Assembly (NCBI RefSeq): GCF_950295315.1
Contig: NC_080185.1
Coordinates: forward strand, 47,287,237-47,351,236
Reading direction: 5' to 3'
Source of the DNA: Erinaceus europaeus
Taxonomy: Eukaryota; Chordata; Mammalia; Eulipotyphla; Erinaceidae
DNA length: 64,000 bases
Shown here one piece after another: positions 47,400-57,004 of this stretch (position 1 is its first letter; each line of letters opens with the position of its first letter). Made by a program: the position numbers and the translations under genes. A model generated the notes under the pieces. It was not told the DNA's origin and did no database searches. It was given only the letters and a program-made list of their open reading frames with translations.

Positions 47400-47693
47400 T
47401 TAAAATATATTTTTTATTTATTTTCCTTTTTTGTTGCCCTTGTTCTTTTTATCATTGTTGTGGTTATTATTATTGTTGTTATTGCTGTTGCTGGATAGGA
47501 CAGAGAGAAATGGAGAAAGGATGGGAAGACAGAGATGGGGAGAGAAAGATAAACACCCACAGACCTGCTTCACTGCTTATGAAGCGACCCCCTTTGCAGG
47601 TGGGGAGCCTGGGGTTCCAACCAGGATCCTTATGCCGGTCCTCGAGTTTCGCACCATGTGCGCTTAACCCACTGTGCTATACACCCTGACCCC
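47400..47693 (-). repeat. S1 SINE
   Basis: Full copy, head ends TACACCCTGACCCC. Confidence 0.92.
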
Positions 47694-47769
47694 TCTCATT
47701 CTCATTTCTTAGGTCTGTTCTCTTTGTACCTCCCCAGTCCTTGCTGCAACTGCTCTCAAAGTCTGAATG

Positions 47770-47975
47770 TGGGAGTAGGCACTGGCACACGTGGTAGAAC
47801 GCACATGTTAAATGCTCAAGGACCTGGGTTCAAGCCTTTCTTTGGTCCCCATCTACTTGGGGGAAAGCCACACAAGCAATGAAACAGTGCTGCAGGTGTC
47901 TCTCTTCCTTTCTATCCCTCCCCCATTATTTTTATCTGTCTCTATCCAATACATTTATAAATAGAAATTTAAAAA
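47770..47975 (+). repeat. S1o SINE
   Basis: GGCACTGGCACACGTGGTAG head, GGGTTCAAGCC B box, CTCTATCCAATACATTTATA end. Confidence 0.82.
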
Positions 47976-48034
47976 TAAATATATATTTTTTAAAAAACAA
48001 AGCCTAACCTCCTGTTACTGCTTCCTTCATATTT

Positions 48035-48253
48035 CTTTAAAAAATATATTTATTTATTATTTATTCCCTTTTGCTGCCCTAGTTTTATTGTTGTAGTTAT
48101 GATTGGTGTCGTTGTTGTTGGACAGGCCTGCTTCACCAACTGGAAGCGATTCCCCTACAGGTGGGGAACCGGGGGCTCAAACCAGGATTCTAATGCCGGT
48201 CCTTGCGCTTTGTGCCACGTGTGCTTAACCCGCTGCACCACCACCCAACTCCC
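48035..48253 (-). repeat. S1 SINE, internally deleted
   Basis: Most of the pyrimidine body is missing between GTTGTTGGACAGG and CCTGCTTCACC. Confidence 0.9.
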
Positions 48254-48634
48254 TTCTTTCATATTTCTAAAGCCCCCTTCTGTCTATCTCTCGTTGATTA
48301 AATTTCAATCCACCCTGCTCTGTGTCCTTCTATTTATACGTTCCTATTTTCACTGGCTGCCCCCTTCCCACACACAAACACACATTCCTTCTGCGGTTTT
48401 CCCTCCCTATAAAACTTCCTGTATTTTTGTTTTTGATTCTAGCTCTTCTTTACTTCCATTTCGACTGCCTTCTTTCCTTACTCCTTCCTCACCAAGGGCT
48501 TTTGTCCTTGCTCTGCTCCCCCCACCAACTGACTTCCCTGATCTCCCATTCTATCTTTTCTTTTCTTTCTTTTTTTTTTAAAAACCTTCTACGTGTTAAG
48601 TTTGTTTCCTCTATTTCTCTTTCTTAATATTATT
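48254..48634. other. LUZP4 intron 1, pyrimidine-rich
   Basis: TTC/CTC-rich unique sequence. Open frames reflect the low complexity. Confidence 0.4.
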
Positions 48635-48830
48635 TTACTTTTATTTATTTTGGTTAAAGAAAGAAGTCGAGAGGGAAGGAGAACAAAGAAAGGGAGAGGA
48701 AGAGAGACATCTGCAGGCATGTTTCACTGTGAAGCTGCTGTCCTTGCAGGTTGGGAACAGGGGCTTGAACCTGGGTCATTGCACATTAGGTAACATGTGC
48801 ACTCAACAAAATGCTTCTCCACCCAGCCAG
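48635..48830 (-). repeat. S1o SINE
   Basis: TTATTTATTTTGGTTAAAG tail side; GGGGCTTGAACCTGGG near 48,760. Confidence 0.82.
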
Positions 48831-49104
48831 TCTCTCTTCCTACTAAAGTCGTTCTTGCTGTTCTGTGCTTTCCTTGCTTTTTCAGTTTTCTCCTTTCCTA
48901 TCCACCCACTCTCATTTATAAAGTCATTCCTTTTCACCTCATTTTTTCTAGCTTTTCCATTTCTAAAACAGAGGAACTGATCCAAGTAAAAACCAGTTTT
49001 TCTGAGTGTATGTGAAGGACCTGTGGCTATGGGGTACTGGTAAAGGGGCTTGTTTCTCTGAGATACCCATCTCTAGGTAGAGGTCTGAGGCAAGGGACTA
49101 TAGG

Positions 49105-49205
49105 GTTTCTAGCTGCAAGAGTGAAGCTTCACAAGTAGTGAAGGAGTGCTGCAGGTATCTCTTCCCCCCTTCCTTATCCATTTCACTTTCTCTATCCAAA
49201 ATAAA
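49105..49205 (+). repeat. S1o SINE 3' part
   Basis: Body from GTGAAGCTTCACAAGTAGTG to CTCTATCCAAAATAAAG. Confidence 0.7.
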
Positions 49206-49965
49206 GCATGAGGGAGAAAGGGGGTGGGAGAGGGAGAGACGGCGAGAGAGGGGAAGACAGAGAGAGGGAGACAGACTACAGGGCACTCCCAGAAAGGAAA
49301 GCCCCCCCACACACACAAAAAAAAACACATCAAACCACTGGCAAAAGAGAAAACACGCCACTACTCCGCCCAGTCACGCCACCGACCAATATTTCCCTCA
49401 AACCAGCTCCCCTCAAGCACCTCCGCCCCTGCCCTCAACCTATCATCTCTCCCACACGTGCAGACTGAAGAGGAAGACCTATAGATGGCGCCCAGTGTTC
49501 AACACCGTGAAGGCCACTCGCCAAGCACGACGCTGCTGACGCCTCAGAAGTGGCGGCTGGCCACTGTCCCTGTCAAATAATTGGCTCGCCACCACCATAA
49601 CCAAAACCCTCTCATTGCTTTGTCCAAACTATCTCGTCACCGGTGCCATCCACAATCCAGTCAGACACAAGTTATTCATCATCATTATTATTATTTTCGG
49701 TCACGGTTTAGACTCTTTCCCTTCACAGCTCCTAAGGGAGCTCGCCAGCTTTTCATTTTCCCAGCCCCCACCCACCCCCATCAGCAAACCCCAAGGGATT
49801 TGTCAGCCTCCACCATTTTCTAGTTAAAAGTCGAGGGCTGGAGAGGCCACGTAAGCAAAGGAGAACAGACCGTCGAGACGAGGCTGAAATGGCCTCACAG
49901 GCCATTTCAAAGTTGTCAAAAGATTTGGGTTAGGGAACGCGGAACTACATTCAAGATCTACCTAC
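49206..49965. other. LUZP4 intron 1 5' part, unique
   Basis: Repeat-poor, with scattered CpGs and a GA-rich start. Includes GATGGCGCCCAGTG at 49,485 and a 12-bp inverted repeat GAAATGGCCTCA/TGAGGCCATTTC-like around 49,886-49,910. No coding exon recognised. Confidence 0.45.
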
Positions 49966-50038
49966 CTAGAGACATATCTAGAAAAGCCATCTTTCTTCTC
50001 TCCTTAGAGGTTGTCAGCAGCCCTCCAGAGAACGCCAT
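49966..50038 (-). CDS. LUZP4: LUZP4 exon 1 (start codon)
   Basis: Start ATG at 50,038 (GGAGGAGATGGCG, purine at -3 and G at +4). 24 codons plus one base, ending CTAG|GTAGGTAG donor. Encodes MAFSGGLLTTSKERRK then MAFLDMSL. The last residues are the first half of the UAP56-binding motif, completed by exon 2. The human protein likewise begins MASF and has KKVNFLDMSL here. A second in-frame ATG (49,990) lies just before FLDMSL. First intron is about 10 kb. Confidence 0.87.
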
Positions 50039-50160
50039 CTCCTCCGGTGAACCTCTTCACACTAACGCCTACTCAGAGCTACTTCCGGAACCGGCAGAAC
50101 GTTTTGTCCAATCACATTCTTTCCCTTCGCTGTAGTCAAGGTCCAGTAGGTGGGGCTTAG
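50039..50160 (-). promoter_or_regulatory. LUZP4: LUZP4 5' UTR and promoter region
   Basis: On the minus strand a perfect ETS site CCGGAAGT (50,088-50,081) lies about 45 bases before the ATG, and an inverted CCAAT box (GATTGGAC, about 50,113-50,106) further upstream. No TATA box. Modest CpG content. Such ETS/CCAAT, TATA-less layout is common in germline-expressed housekeeping-type promoters; the start site itself is not visible. Confidence 0.55.
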
Positions 50161-50560
50161 GAAGTGCTCTAATCAGAAACCTGGTTCACACAGGAGGGAC
50201 CACTGAAGTCCCTCCTGTCTCTTCCCTGCCTTTCCACAAATTCTCTTCATGGGTTCTCCACCACCCAGTACTCACAACGTTGCCCCCCCCCACACACACA
50301 CACTAGGTCCTTGCTTTTGATAACTTAGAAAAACAAAAATAGTCCAGAAAAAGGATGCTTGGCTCCCCGGGGATTGCAGAAAAATATCAGAATTCAGACT
50401 TTTGTGTAGAGGGAAAAGCTTTATTTTCTAATATTTTACAATATTGATGCCACAAAACGTTCTGTCCTTTTGTATGTCTTGGCAGGAAGGAAAGACGTGG
50501 TTCTTAACTATTATCGTCCTAATACTGTCCCATATATGCTATTTTAAAAATGTCACATGG
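50161..50560. other. 5' flank of LUZP4, no gene seen
   Basis: Unique-looking; an 8-bp inverted repeat AGGAGGGA/TCCCTCCT at 50,193-50,217 and a short C/CA run at 50,283. Confidence 0.4.
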
Positions 50561-50707
50561 TGGGAGTCGGGTGGTAGCGCAGTGGGTTAAGCCAGATGGC
50601 ACAAAACACAAGGACCACTGTAAGGATCCCGGTTCGAGTCCCCGGCTCCCCACCTGCAAGGGAGTCGCTTCTTTCTCTCTCTCTTTCTCTCTCTCAAAAT
50701 AAAGAAG
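50561..50707 (+). repeat. S1 SINE, short form
   Basis: Head and boxes followed by (CTTT)n and AAAATAAAG. The CAGGTCTGCAGGTGTC part is missing. Confidence 0.9.
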
Positions 50708-50807
50708 AAAAAATAGACTGTGCAACCGGCTCAATGTTATCATGAGTGCATATCATGAATGCACACATGTATTCATTCCTCAGAAGCACATTAAAAAATT
50801 AGAAACG

Positions 50808-51088
50808 GGGGAGTCGGGCTATAGCGCAGCGGGTTAAGCGCAGGTGGCGCAAAGCACAAGGACCGGCATAAGGATCCCGGTTCGAACCCCGGCTCCCCAC
50901 CTGCAGGGGAGTCGCTTCACAGGCGGTGAAGCAGGTCTGCAGGTGTCTATCTTTCTCTCCTCCTCTCTGTCTTCCCCTCCTCTCTCCATTTCTCTCTGTC
51001 CTATCCAACAACGACAACAACAATAATAACTACAACAATAAAACAACAAGGGCAACAAAAGGGAATAAATAAATAAATAAAATAAATA
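50808..51088 (+). repeat. S1 SINE, close to consensus
   Basis: Perfect A and B boxes. TSD AAAAAATTAGAAACGGGG at about 50,791-50,808 and 51,090-51,107. Confidence 0.95.
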
Positions 51089-51107
51089 TTAAAAAATTAG
51101 AAACGGG

Positions 51108-51345
51108 GTCTGGCGGTAGTGCAGCGGGTTAAGCACAGGTGGCGCAAAGCACAAGGACTGGCGTCAGGATCCCGGTTCAAGCCCTGGCTCCCCACCTGCA
51201 GGGGAGTCGCTTCACAGGCGGTGAAGCAGGTCTGCAGGTGTCTTTCTCTCCCCCTCTCTGTCTTCCCCTCCTCTCTCCATTTCTCTCTGTCCTATCCAAC
51301 AATGATGACAACAATAACAACAGCTACAACAATAAAGCAACAAGG
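51108..51345 (+). repeat. S1 SINE
   Basis: Follows directly after the previous copy's second TSD, same orientation. Confidence 0.93.
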
Positions 51346-51582
51346 TACAGCCTCTCATCTCTCCTTGATAGATGTCTGGGAGACACACTCTCCCCCAACC
51401 TAGGATTCCCTTCCCCATCATACACCTGGACCCCAGTGTCCCTTCATCCCATCCCTTTCCCTCCTTCTCCAGAGTCTTTTGCTTTGGTGTAATGCACCAT
51501 GCCCAGTCCAAGTTTCACCTTAGGTTTTCCCTTACTGCTCTTCCCACAATGTCCCTTTTTACTTTTTTAAAAAATATTTTAT
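51346..51582 (-). mobile_element. old L1 3' UTR-like fragment
   Basis: CAGAGTCTTTTGCTTTGGTG and GTAATGCACCATG resemble the L1 3' UTR at 46,860. Otherwise diverged. Confidence 0.5.
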
Positions 51583-51584
51583 TG

Positions 51585-51866
51585 GGAGTTGGGCACAGCA
51601 GGTTAAGCGCGTGTGGCACAAAGTACAAGGACTGGAGTAAGGATCCCAGATCAAGCCCTTGGCTCTCCACCTGTAGGGGAGTCGCTTTACAGGCCGTGAA
51701 GCAGGTCTGCAGGTGTCTATCTTTCTCTCCCCCTCTCTGTCTTCCCCTCCTCTCTCCATTTCTCTCTGTCCTATCCAAAAACGAGGACATAAAAAACAAT
51801 AATAACTACAATAAAACAACAAGGGCAACAAAATGGAATAAATAAATAAATATTTAAAAATGTTTT
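51585..51866 (+). repeat. S1 SINE next to R1
   Basis: Slightly shortened head (GGGCACAGCAGGTTAAGCG). The tail carries private variants (GAGGACAT, AAAATGGAATAAATAAATA) shared with 53,013-53,158. Confidence 0.92.
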
Positions 51867-53012
51867 TTATTTAAGAAAGGATTAATTAACAAAACCATAG
51901 GGTAGGAGGGGTACAACTCCACACAATTCCCACCACCCAATCTCCATATCCCACCCCCTCCCCTGATAGCTTTCCCACTCTCCATCCCTCTGGGAGCATG
52001 GACCCAGGGTCATTGTGGGTTGCAGAAGGTAGAAGGTCTGGCTTCTGTAATTGCTTCCCCGCTGAACATGGGCATTGACTGATGGGTCCATACTCCCAGT
52101 CTGCCTCTCTTTTTCCCTAGTAGGGTGGGTCTCTGGGGAAGCAGAGCTCCAGGACACATTGGTGGGGTCTTCAGTCCAGGGAAGCCTGGCCGGCATCCTG
52201 ATGACATCTGGAACCTGGTGACTGAAAAGAGAGTTAACATATGCAGCCAAACAAATTGTTGAGCAATCATGGATCCAAAGCTTGGAACAGTGGAGAGGAA
52301 GTGTTAGGGGGATACTCACTGCAAACTCTAGTGTACTTCTGCTTTCAGGTATATATTTTGCAGTAGTTTATGGATACGTGTGAACATATGCTCTCTCTCA
52401 CAGAAACTGGTGTATATATACGTTTTGGGACTTTGTTAGAAAGTGAACCACCCGAGATGGAATTAGAGTATACTATGAAAGGAAAGGTCTCACTTGAATA
52501 TTGAAGCTGAAGGGTTGTCATTCCACACGTGAAGTCTCTGGACACAGTCGGAAGTGAAGCATGTTGAGGTGGCAATCGTTGTGTTGATTAGGTTGTGATA
52601 GGCAGATGCAAAATTATTTGATATGGATTGGGAAAGGCATACAGGAAAGTGGGCCCTATTCAAGGGTTCCAGGACTGGGGGAAGTAGAGGCTCTATAGTG
52701 GAGATGTGAGGTTCCTGCTGCCTTAGGGTTCAAAAAGACAATGGATAGTTAATGTTATCATCACATTATTTGGTAATTGGGTTAACTTTGAAAAGTCCTT
52801 TTGTTAGGGTTTGCTGTACAGTACCCAGTATCTTGTATATAGCTGTGCTGTTGGTTGCTTCTGATCTACTTGGTCTAGGCTTTTGAGAGAGTCCGCATAT
52901 CAAATACACAGCCTATATATTAAAAAGATTCAGTCTGTTTTTTAAAAAACTTCAAGACATACAATTAATTTTCCCCCTCTCATATTAATTAACTAGTGAT
53001 TTATATGACTAC
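51867..53012 (-). mobile_element. R1 retroposon, longest copy
   Basis: T-rich end at left, then the R1 landmarks (CTGGGAGCATGGACCCAGG, CAGTCTGCCTCTC, AACCTGGTGACTGAAAAGAG) and further upstream sequence to about 53,012 not present in the truncated copies. Flanked on both sides by the same SINE 3' segment of about 145 bp. No open frame longer than about 145 codons and none I recognise. Confidence 0.75.
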
Positions 53013-53158
53013 ATTTCTCTCCCCCTCTCTGTCTTCCCCTCCTCTCTCCATTTTTCTCTGTCCTATCCAACAATGAGGACATCAAAAACAATAATAACTA
53101 CAATAAAACAACAATTGCAACAAAATGGAGTAAATAAATAAATATTTAAAAATTTTTT
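53013..53158 (+). repeat. S1 SINE 3' segment (duplicated)
   Basis: Headless; about 95% match by eye to 51,719-51,866, including private variants. Confidence 0.85.
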
Positions 53159-53161
53159 TTT

Positions 53162-53199
53162 ATTCCTTATTGGATATATAGAGAGAAATGGACTGGGGA

Positions 53200-53237
<38 letters not shown>

Positions 53238-53367
53238 AAGAGAGAGAGACTAGAAGCATATTTTCACTGTAGGTAAAGCATTTCCCCCTGCAGGTGGCTT
53301 GAAACCAGGTTCTTCCACATGGTAACTAACATGTGTCCTCAAGCAGGTCCACCACCGCCTGGCCCCT
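53162..53367 (-). repeat. S1o SINE
   Basis: (GA)n-expanded body at 53,205-53,250; head ends CACCGCCTGGCCCC. Confidence 0.85.
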
Positions 53368-53571
53368 AATCACAATGTTTTAAAGAATTTCACCAGAATT
53401 TTTTTTTTAGTTCTCACTTCTCTCTCTTTATAGGCTTTAGAAATTAATCTAACAATATTGAAGCAAAAATTTTAAAAATGACAGTATGTGTGTGACAGAG
53501 ACCACTATCTTATAAAATTACTTTGCATAAAAACCTTATCTTTCTTCTGACAAAAAAAGACCTTGTATTTT

Positions 53572-53772
53572 CAGACAAGGGAGATACTATAATGGTTATG
53601 CGGAATGACTTTCTTTACCTGAGCCTCTGAAGTACCAGGATCAATCCCCAGCACCACCATAAGCCAGAACTGAGCAGTCTGGGTCCTCCCCCCTTTCTTT
53701 CTCTCTCTCATCTTTCTCACTGTATCTCTCTCATTAAAATAAAATAAATGAAATGTTTTAATGTAAATAAAT
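53572..53772 (+). repeat. S2 SINE
   Basis: GGGAGATACTATAATGGTTA, CCATAAGCCAGAACTGAGCA, ATTAAAATAAAATAAA tail. Confidence 0.88.
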
Positions 53773-53889
53773 AAGACTTTTTTTTCCAGGAAGTTGGCCT
53801 TACATAGCCCTCCCCACCCCCGGAAGAATTCTCTGTTTACAGTTAAATAGGATTAATGTCAGAGTCCTATGGTACATAAGAATTAATGT

Positions 53890-54156
53890 GGGAGTCAGGC
53901 AGTAGCACAGTGGGTTAAGGGCACGTGGCGCAAAGTACAAGGACCGGCATAGGGAACCTGGTTTGAGGCCTTGGCTCCCCACTTGCAGGGGAATCACTTC
54001 ACAGGCAATGAAACAGGTCCGCAGGTGTCTTATCTTTCTCTCCCCCTCTATCTTCCCCTCCTCTCTCCATTTCTCTTTGTCCTAACAACGATGACATCAA
54101 TAACTACAACAACAATAAAAAACAAGTGCAATAAAAAGGGAAAATAAATTTTAAAA
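53890..54156 (+). repeat. S1 SINE
   Basis: 12-bp TSD AAGAATTAATGT at 53,878-53,889 and 54,157-54,168. Confidence 0.95.
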
Positions 54157-54240
54157 AAGAATTAATGTACAGTTCAAAATATTTTTTCTCTCCAAATCAG
54201 TTTTAGACAATTAATATATTTAAATGTATTATTATTTTGT

Positions 54241-54440
54241 AATCTTTATTTATTTATTGGACAGAGACAGCCAGAAATTGAGAGGGAGGGGGAGAGAGGG
54301 AGACAGAAAGAGAGACAGCTACAGCACAGCTTGATTAATTGCAAAACTTTCCCACTGCAGGTGAGAATCAGGGGCTCAAACCCAAGTCCTTGCAAATTGT
54401 AACATGTGCACTCAACCAGGTGTGCCACCACCCAAACCCC
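54241..54440 (-). repeat. S1o SINE
   Basis: AATCTTTATTTATTTATTGG tail; head ends CACCACCCAAACCCC. Confidence 0.87.
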
Positions 54441-54730
54441 TAGAAAAATTAGATTTTTTAAAAAGAATCTTTTGTTTGGCAGAAACAAAAACTTGCTCTA
54501 ACTAGGTTAATCAAATTAATTAGATATTTATTAAAAGAATATAGTACAGGTCAAGAGTATAAAGTAATTTATTTCCCAAATAGAGTGGAACTGATCAGTT
54601 TATTTGCTAAGGTATTTAACTTTTTATTTTATCACTGTTTCTTCCTTGAAATAATTTATTTGCTTGGCTCCCAGAGCACTATGCTTTCTTTTTACCCTTC
54701 TTGCTGTTATATTTAAGATTTCTTTTCTGG

Positions 54731-55012
54731 GGAGTCGGACGGTAGCGCAGCAGGTTAAGAGCAGGTGGTGCGAAGCCCAAGTACCGGCATAAGGATCCCG
54801 GTTCAAGTCCTCTGCTCTTCACCTGCAGGGGAGTCACTTCACAAGTGATGATCTTCTGCTTCACAAGTAGATCTGCAGGTGTCTTTCTCTCGCCCTCTCT
54901 GTCTTCCCCTTCTCTCTCCATTTCTCTCTGTCCTATCCAACAACAACGACATCATTAGTAACTGCAATAATAAAACAACAAGGACAACAAAAAGGGAAAA
55001 ATAAATAAAAAG
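54731..55012 (+). repeat. S1 SINE
   Basis: Full copy with a small local duplication in the body (CACAAGTGATGATC... CACAAGTAGATC). Confidence 0.92.
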
Positions 55013-55082
55013 TTAAACATTTTTATTTTCTTGTTCTTCCTCAACTTTATAACATTTAAACCAGTGACCTTCAAATTTCATC

Positions 55083-55810
55083 ATATCCCCTTTGTGGGAC
55101 CCCATAGGACCTTGCCCTCAACATGGATCAACAACAGTAGAGAATGTTCCATCCTCCGAAGGGAGGATGGACAACATACTCTATGCTACATCTGAGGAAG
55201 ATGGGTCCTGAAATTGGGGCAACTTGGAACGTTCCTACTGATGACCACAGAATGTGAGCTTGGATCTATAGGGATGCAGAGGTCACATAGGCTCCTAAGC
55301 TGAATATGGGCCCCAGATCACATCAAATCGATAGGGTTTACAGTCAGTAATATTTATACCCCTTTCCCATATTAGGGAGCTATTCTCTTCCCTGATCCAG
55401 CTTTCTGGTCTTTTTTCTAGCCATGACATCAGCTCCCCAGACAATAACCAGTTTCTGTATTTCCCTAATGGGCTAGAGCTCTGGAGAGGTGAGGTTCCAG
55501 GTGAGGTCAACTGCCCAGAGAAGCCAGGGTGGAATCATGATAGGGTCTGCAACTTGGTATCTGGAAGGTGGCATGACATAAGAAAGAATGGTTAATGAAC
55601 AAGGACCAAAAAGTACGAACAGAGCAGATGAGATTAGGGATCTTAGGCTGGAGGAAAGCTCAGAAGTTGGATAAAAAACATCGTGTGAGAAAATGGTGTC
55701 AATATTTATACACTTTTCCAGTATTTGGGAGCTACTCTCTCCCCTGATCCAGCTTTCCAGCCCTTTTTCCAGCCATGACATCATCTCCCCAGACAATAAC
55801 TTGAATCCAC
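55083..55810 (-). mobile_element. R2 retroposon with internal duplication
   Basis: R1-like order but diverged. The block GATCCAGCTTTCxxG...GCCATGACATCA...CCCCAGACAATAAC appears twice (55,396-55,450 and 55,746-55,800). Confidence 0.65.
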
Positions 55811-55894
55811 CTACATATCAGATGTCAGGCTCAGGCAAAAACTAATAAAGTCATGGGTCCTTTGGAATATACCTGAAATAGACGTACTAGTTAT

Positions 55895-56345
55895 TTCCAA
55901 AACAGAAACCACAAATATTCATCTGCAATATTCCAACCTTTAAGTTCATGATTATTCAACAATTTGTATGGCTTTATATGTCAAATCTTTTTTCAGTCAC
56001 CAGGTTTCATATGCTACCATGATGCAAATTGGACTTCTCTGGGCAGACTACCCCACCAATGTGTCCTGGAGCTCCGCTTCCCCAGAGCTTTGCTCCACTA
56101 CGGAAAGAGAGAGACAGGCTGGGAGTATGGATCGACCTGTCAACACCCACATTCATCGGGGAAGCAATTACAGAAGCCAGACCTTCCACCTTCTGCATCA
56201 CATAATGACCCTGGGTCCATACTCCATGGGGTTAAAGAATAAGAAATCTATCAGAGGAGGGAATGGGATACAGAGCTCTGGTGGTGGGAATTGTACCCCT
56301 CTTATCCTATGGACTTGTGTTTTCATTTTATAAATAAGAAATTTT
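55895..56345 (+). mobile_element. R1 retroposon
   Basis: Starts like the copy at 15,255 (TCATCTGCAATATTCC), passes GGGAGTATGGATCGACCTG at 56,121, ends TTTTATAAATAAGAAATTTTT. Confidence 0.88.
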
Positions 56346-56574
56346 TAAAAAAGAAAATGGTGTCAGAGTAGAGAAAATGGATAGAGAGTTGGCTTAGGGC
56401 AGTGAGTAGCTCCTATTCTTGAAAACATTCTGTGGATAGAATTAACTATTTACCTCTACCCACCCACCCCAGGGCATATATATATAGAGAGAGGCAGGGG
56501 GAGAGAGAGAGCGCGCGCATCAGGGCCTGTGCAGCCTTTGAGTCCCTATTGCTCTGAGGTCACAGCTCATGGCC
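56346..56574. other. flank of the provirus
   Basis: Low-complexity (AT)n and (GA)n near 56,477-56,520. The six bases before the LTR (ATGGCC) are the expected left TSD; the partner copy lies outside the window. Confidence 0.5.
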
Positions 56575-56985
56575 TGTTGTTGAGGTGGTCTGGTGTCGGG
56601 CTGCACCGCGGAGAAGAGAGCGGACGTCCAGAGCAAAGGGGTACACAGATCTTTATTATAGGATGGGGGGGAGGTTTGGTTCAGACCACGTGGAGCCAGC
56701 CAGCAATGGCCGACCACGGGGGGAGAGCAGGGAGCGAGACCTCAGAGAGGGAGAGCCGAGAGCCCAGAGAGCGAGGGGAGGGGTGAGGGGGCTTTTTATT
56801 GGGCGACAACCAGGGGTGACGTGTAGGGCCAGGATTGGTTGAAAGGGGGCACTCTAGGATTTAGCGAGGCATAGGAAAACCTGGGGGCGGAGCCAGGATT
56901 GGTTGAAAGGGGGCACTCTAGGATTTAGCGAGGCATAGAAAAACCTGGGGGCGGAGACTGCATCAGAATAAGTCCTCAGCAACAT
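56575..56985 (-). mobile_element. 3' LTR of the provirus
   Basis: 411 bp, TG...CA with short inverted termini (TGTTG/CAACA). On the minus strand: U3 with two 64-bp direct repeats (56,892-56,955 and 56,828-56,891), each with a CCAAT box and followed by a GC box (CCGCCCCC); a TATA-like AATAAAAAG near 56,799-56,791; poly(A) signal AATAAA at 56,657-56,652; U5 ending CAACAACA. Confidence 0.93.
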
Positions 56986-57004
56986 CTCCTCCTATCCCTT
57001 TATA
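56986..57004 (-). promoter_or_regulatory. polypurine tract
   Basis: Minus-strand AAAGGGATAGGAGGAGA lies directly before the 3' LTR; it primes plus-strand DNA synthesis. Confidence 0.9.

Noticed and set aside
50820..50900. tRNA gene from A/B boxes
   Set aside because: These are S1 SINE heads; no cloverleaf or 3' stem, and dozens of identical copies with A-rich tails.
40869..51058. Many 60-120 codon frames such as MERGGEDREGERK
   Set aside because: All translate S1 SINE bodies in one strand or the other.
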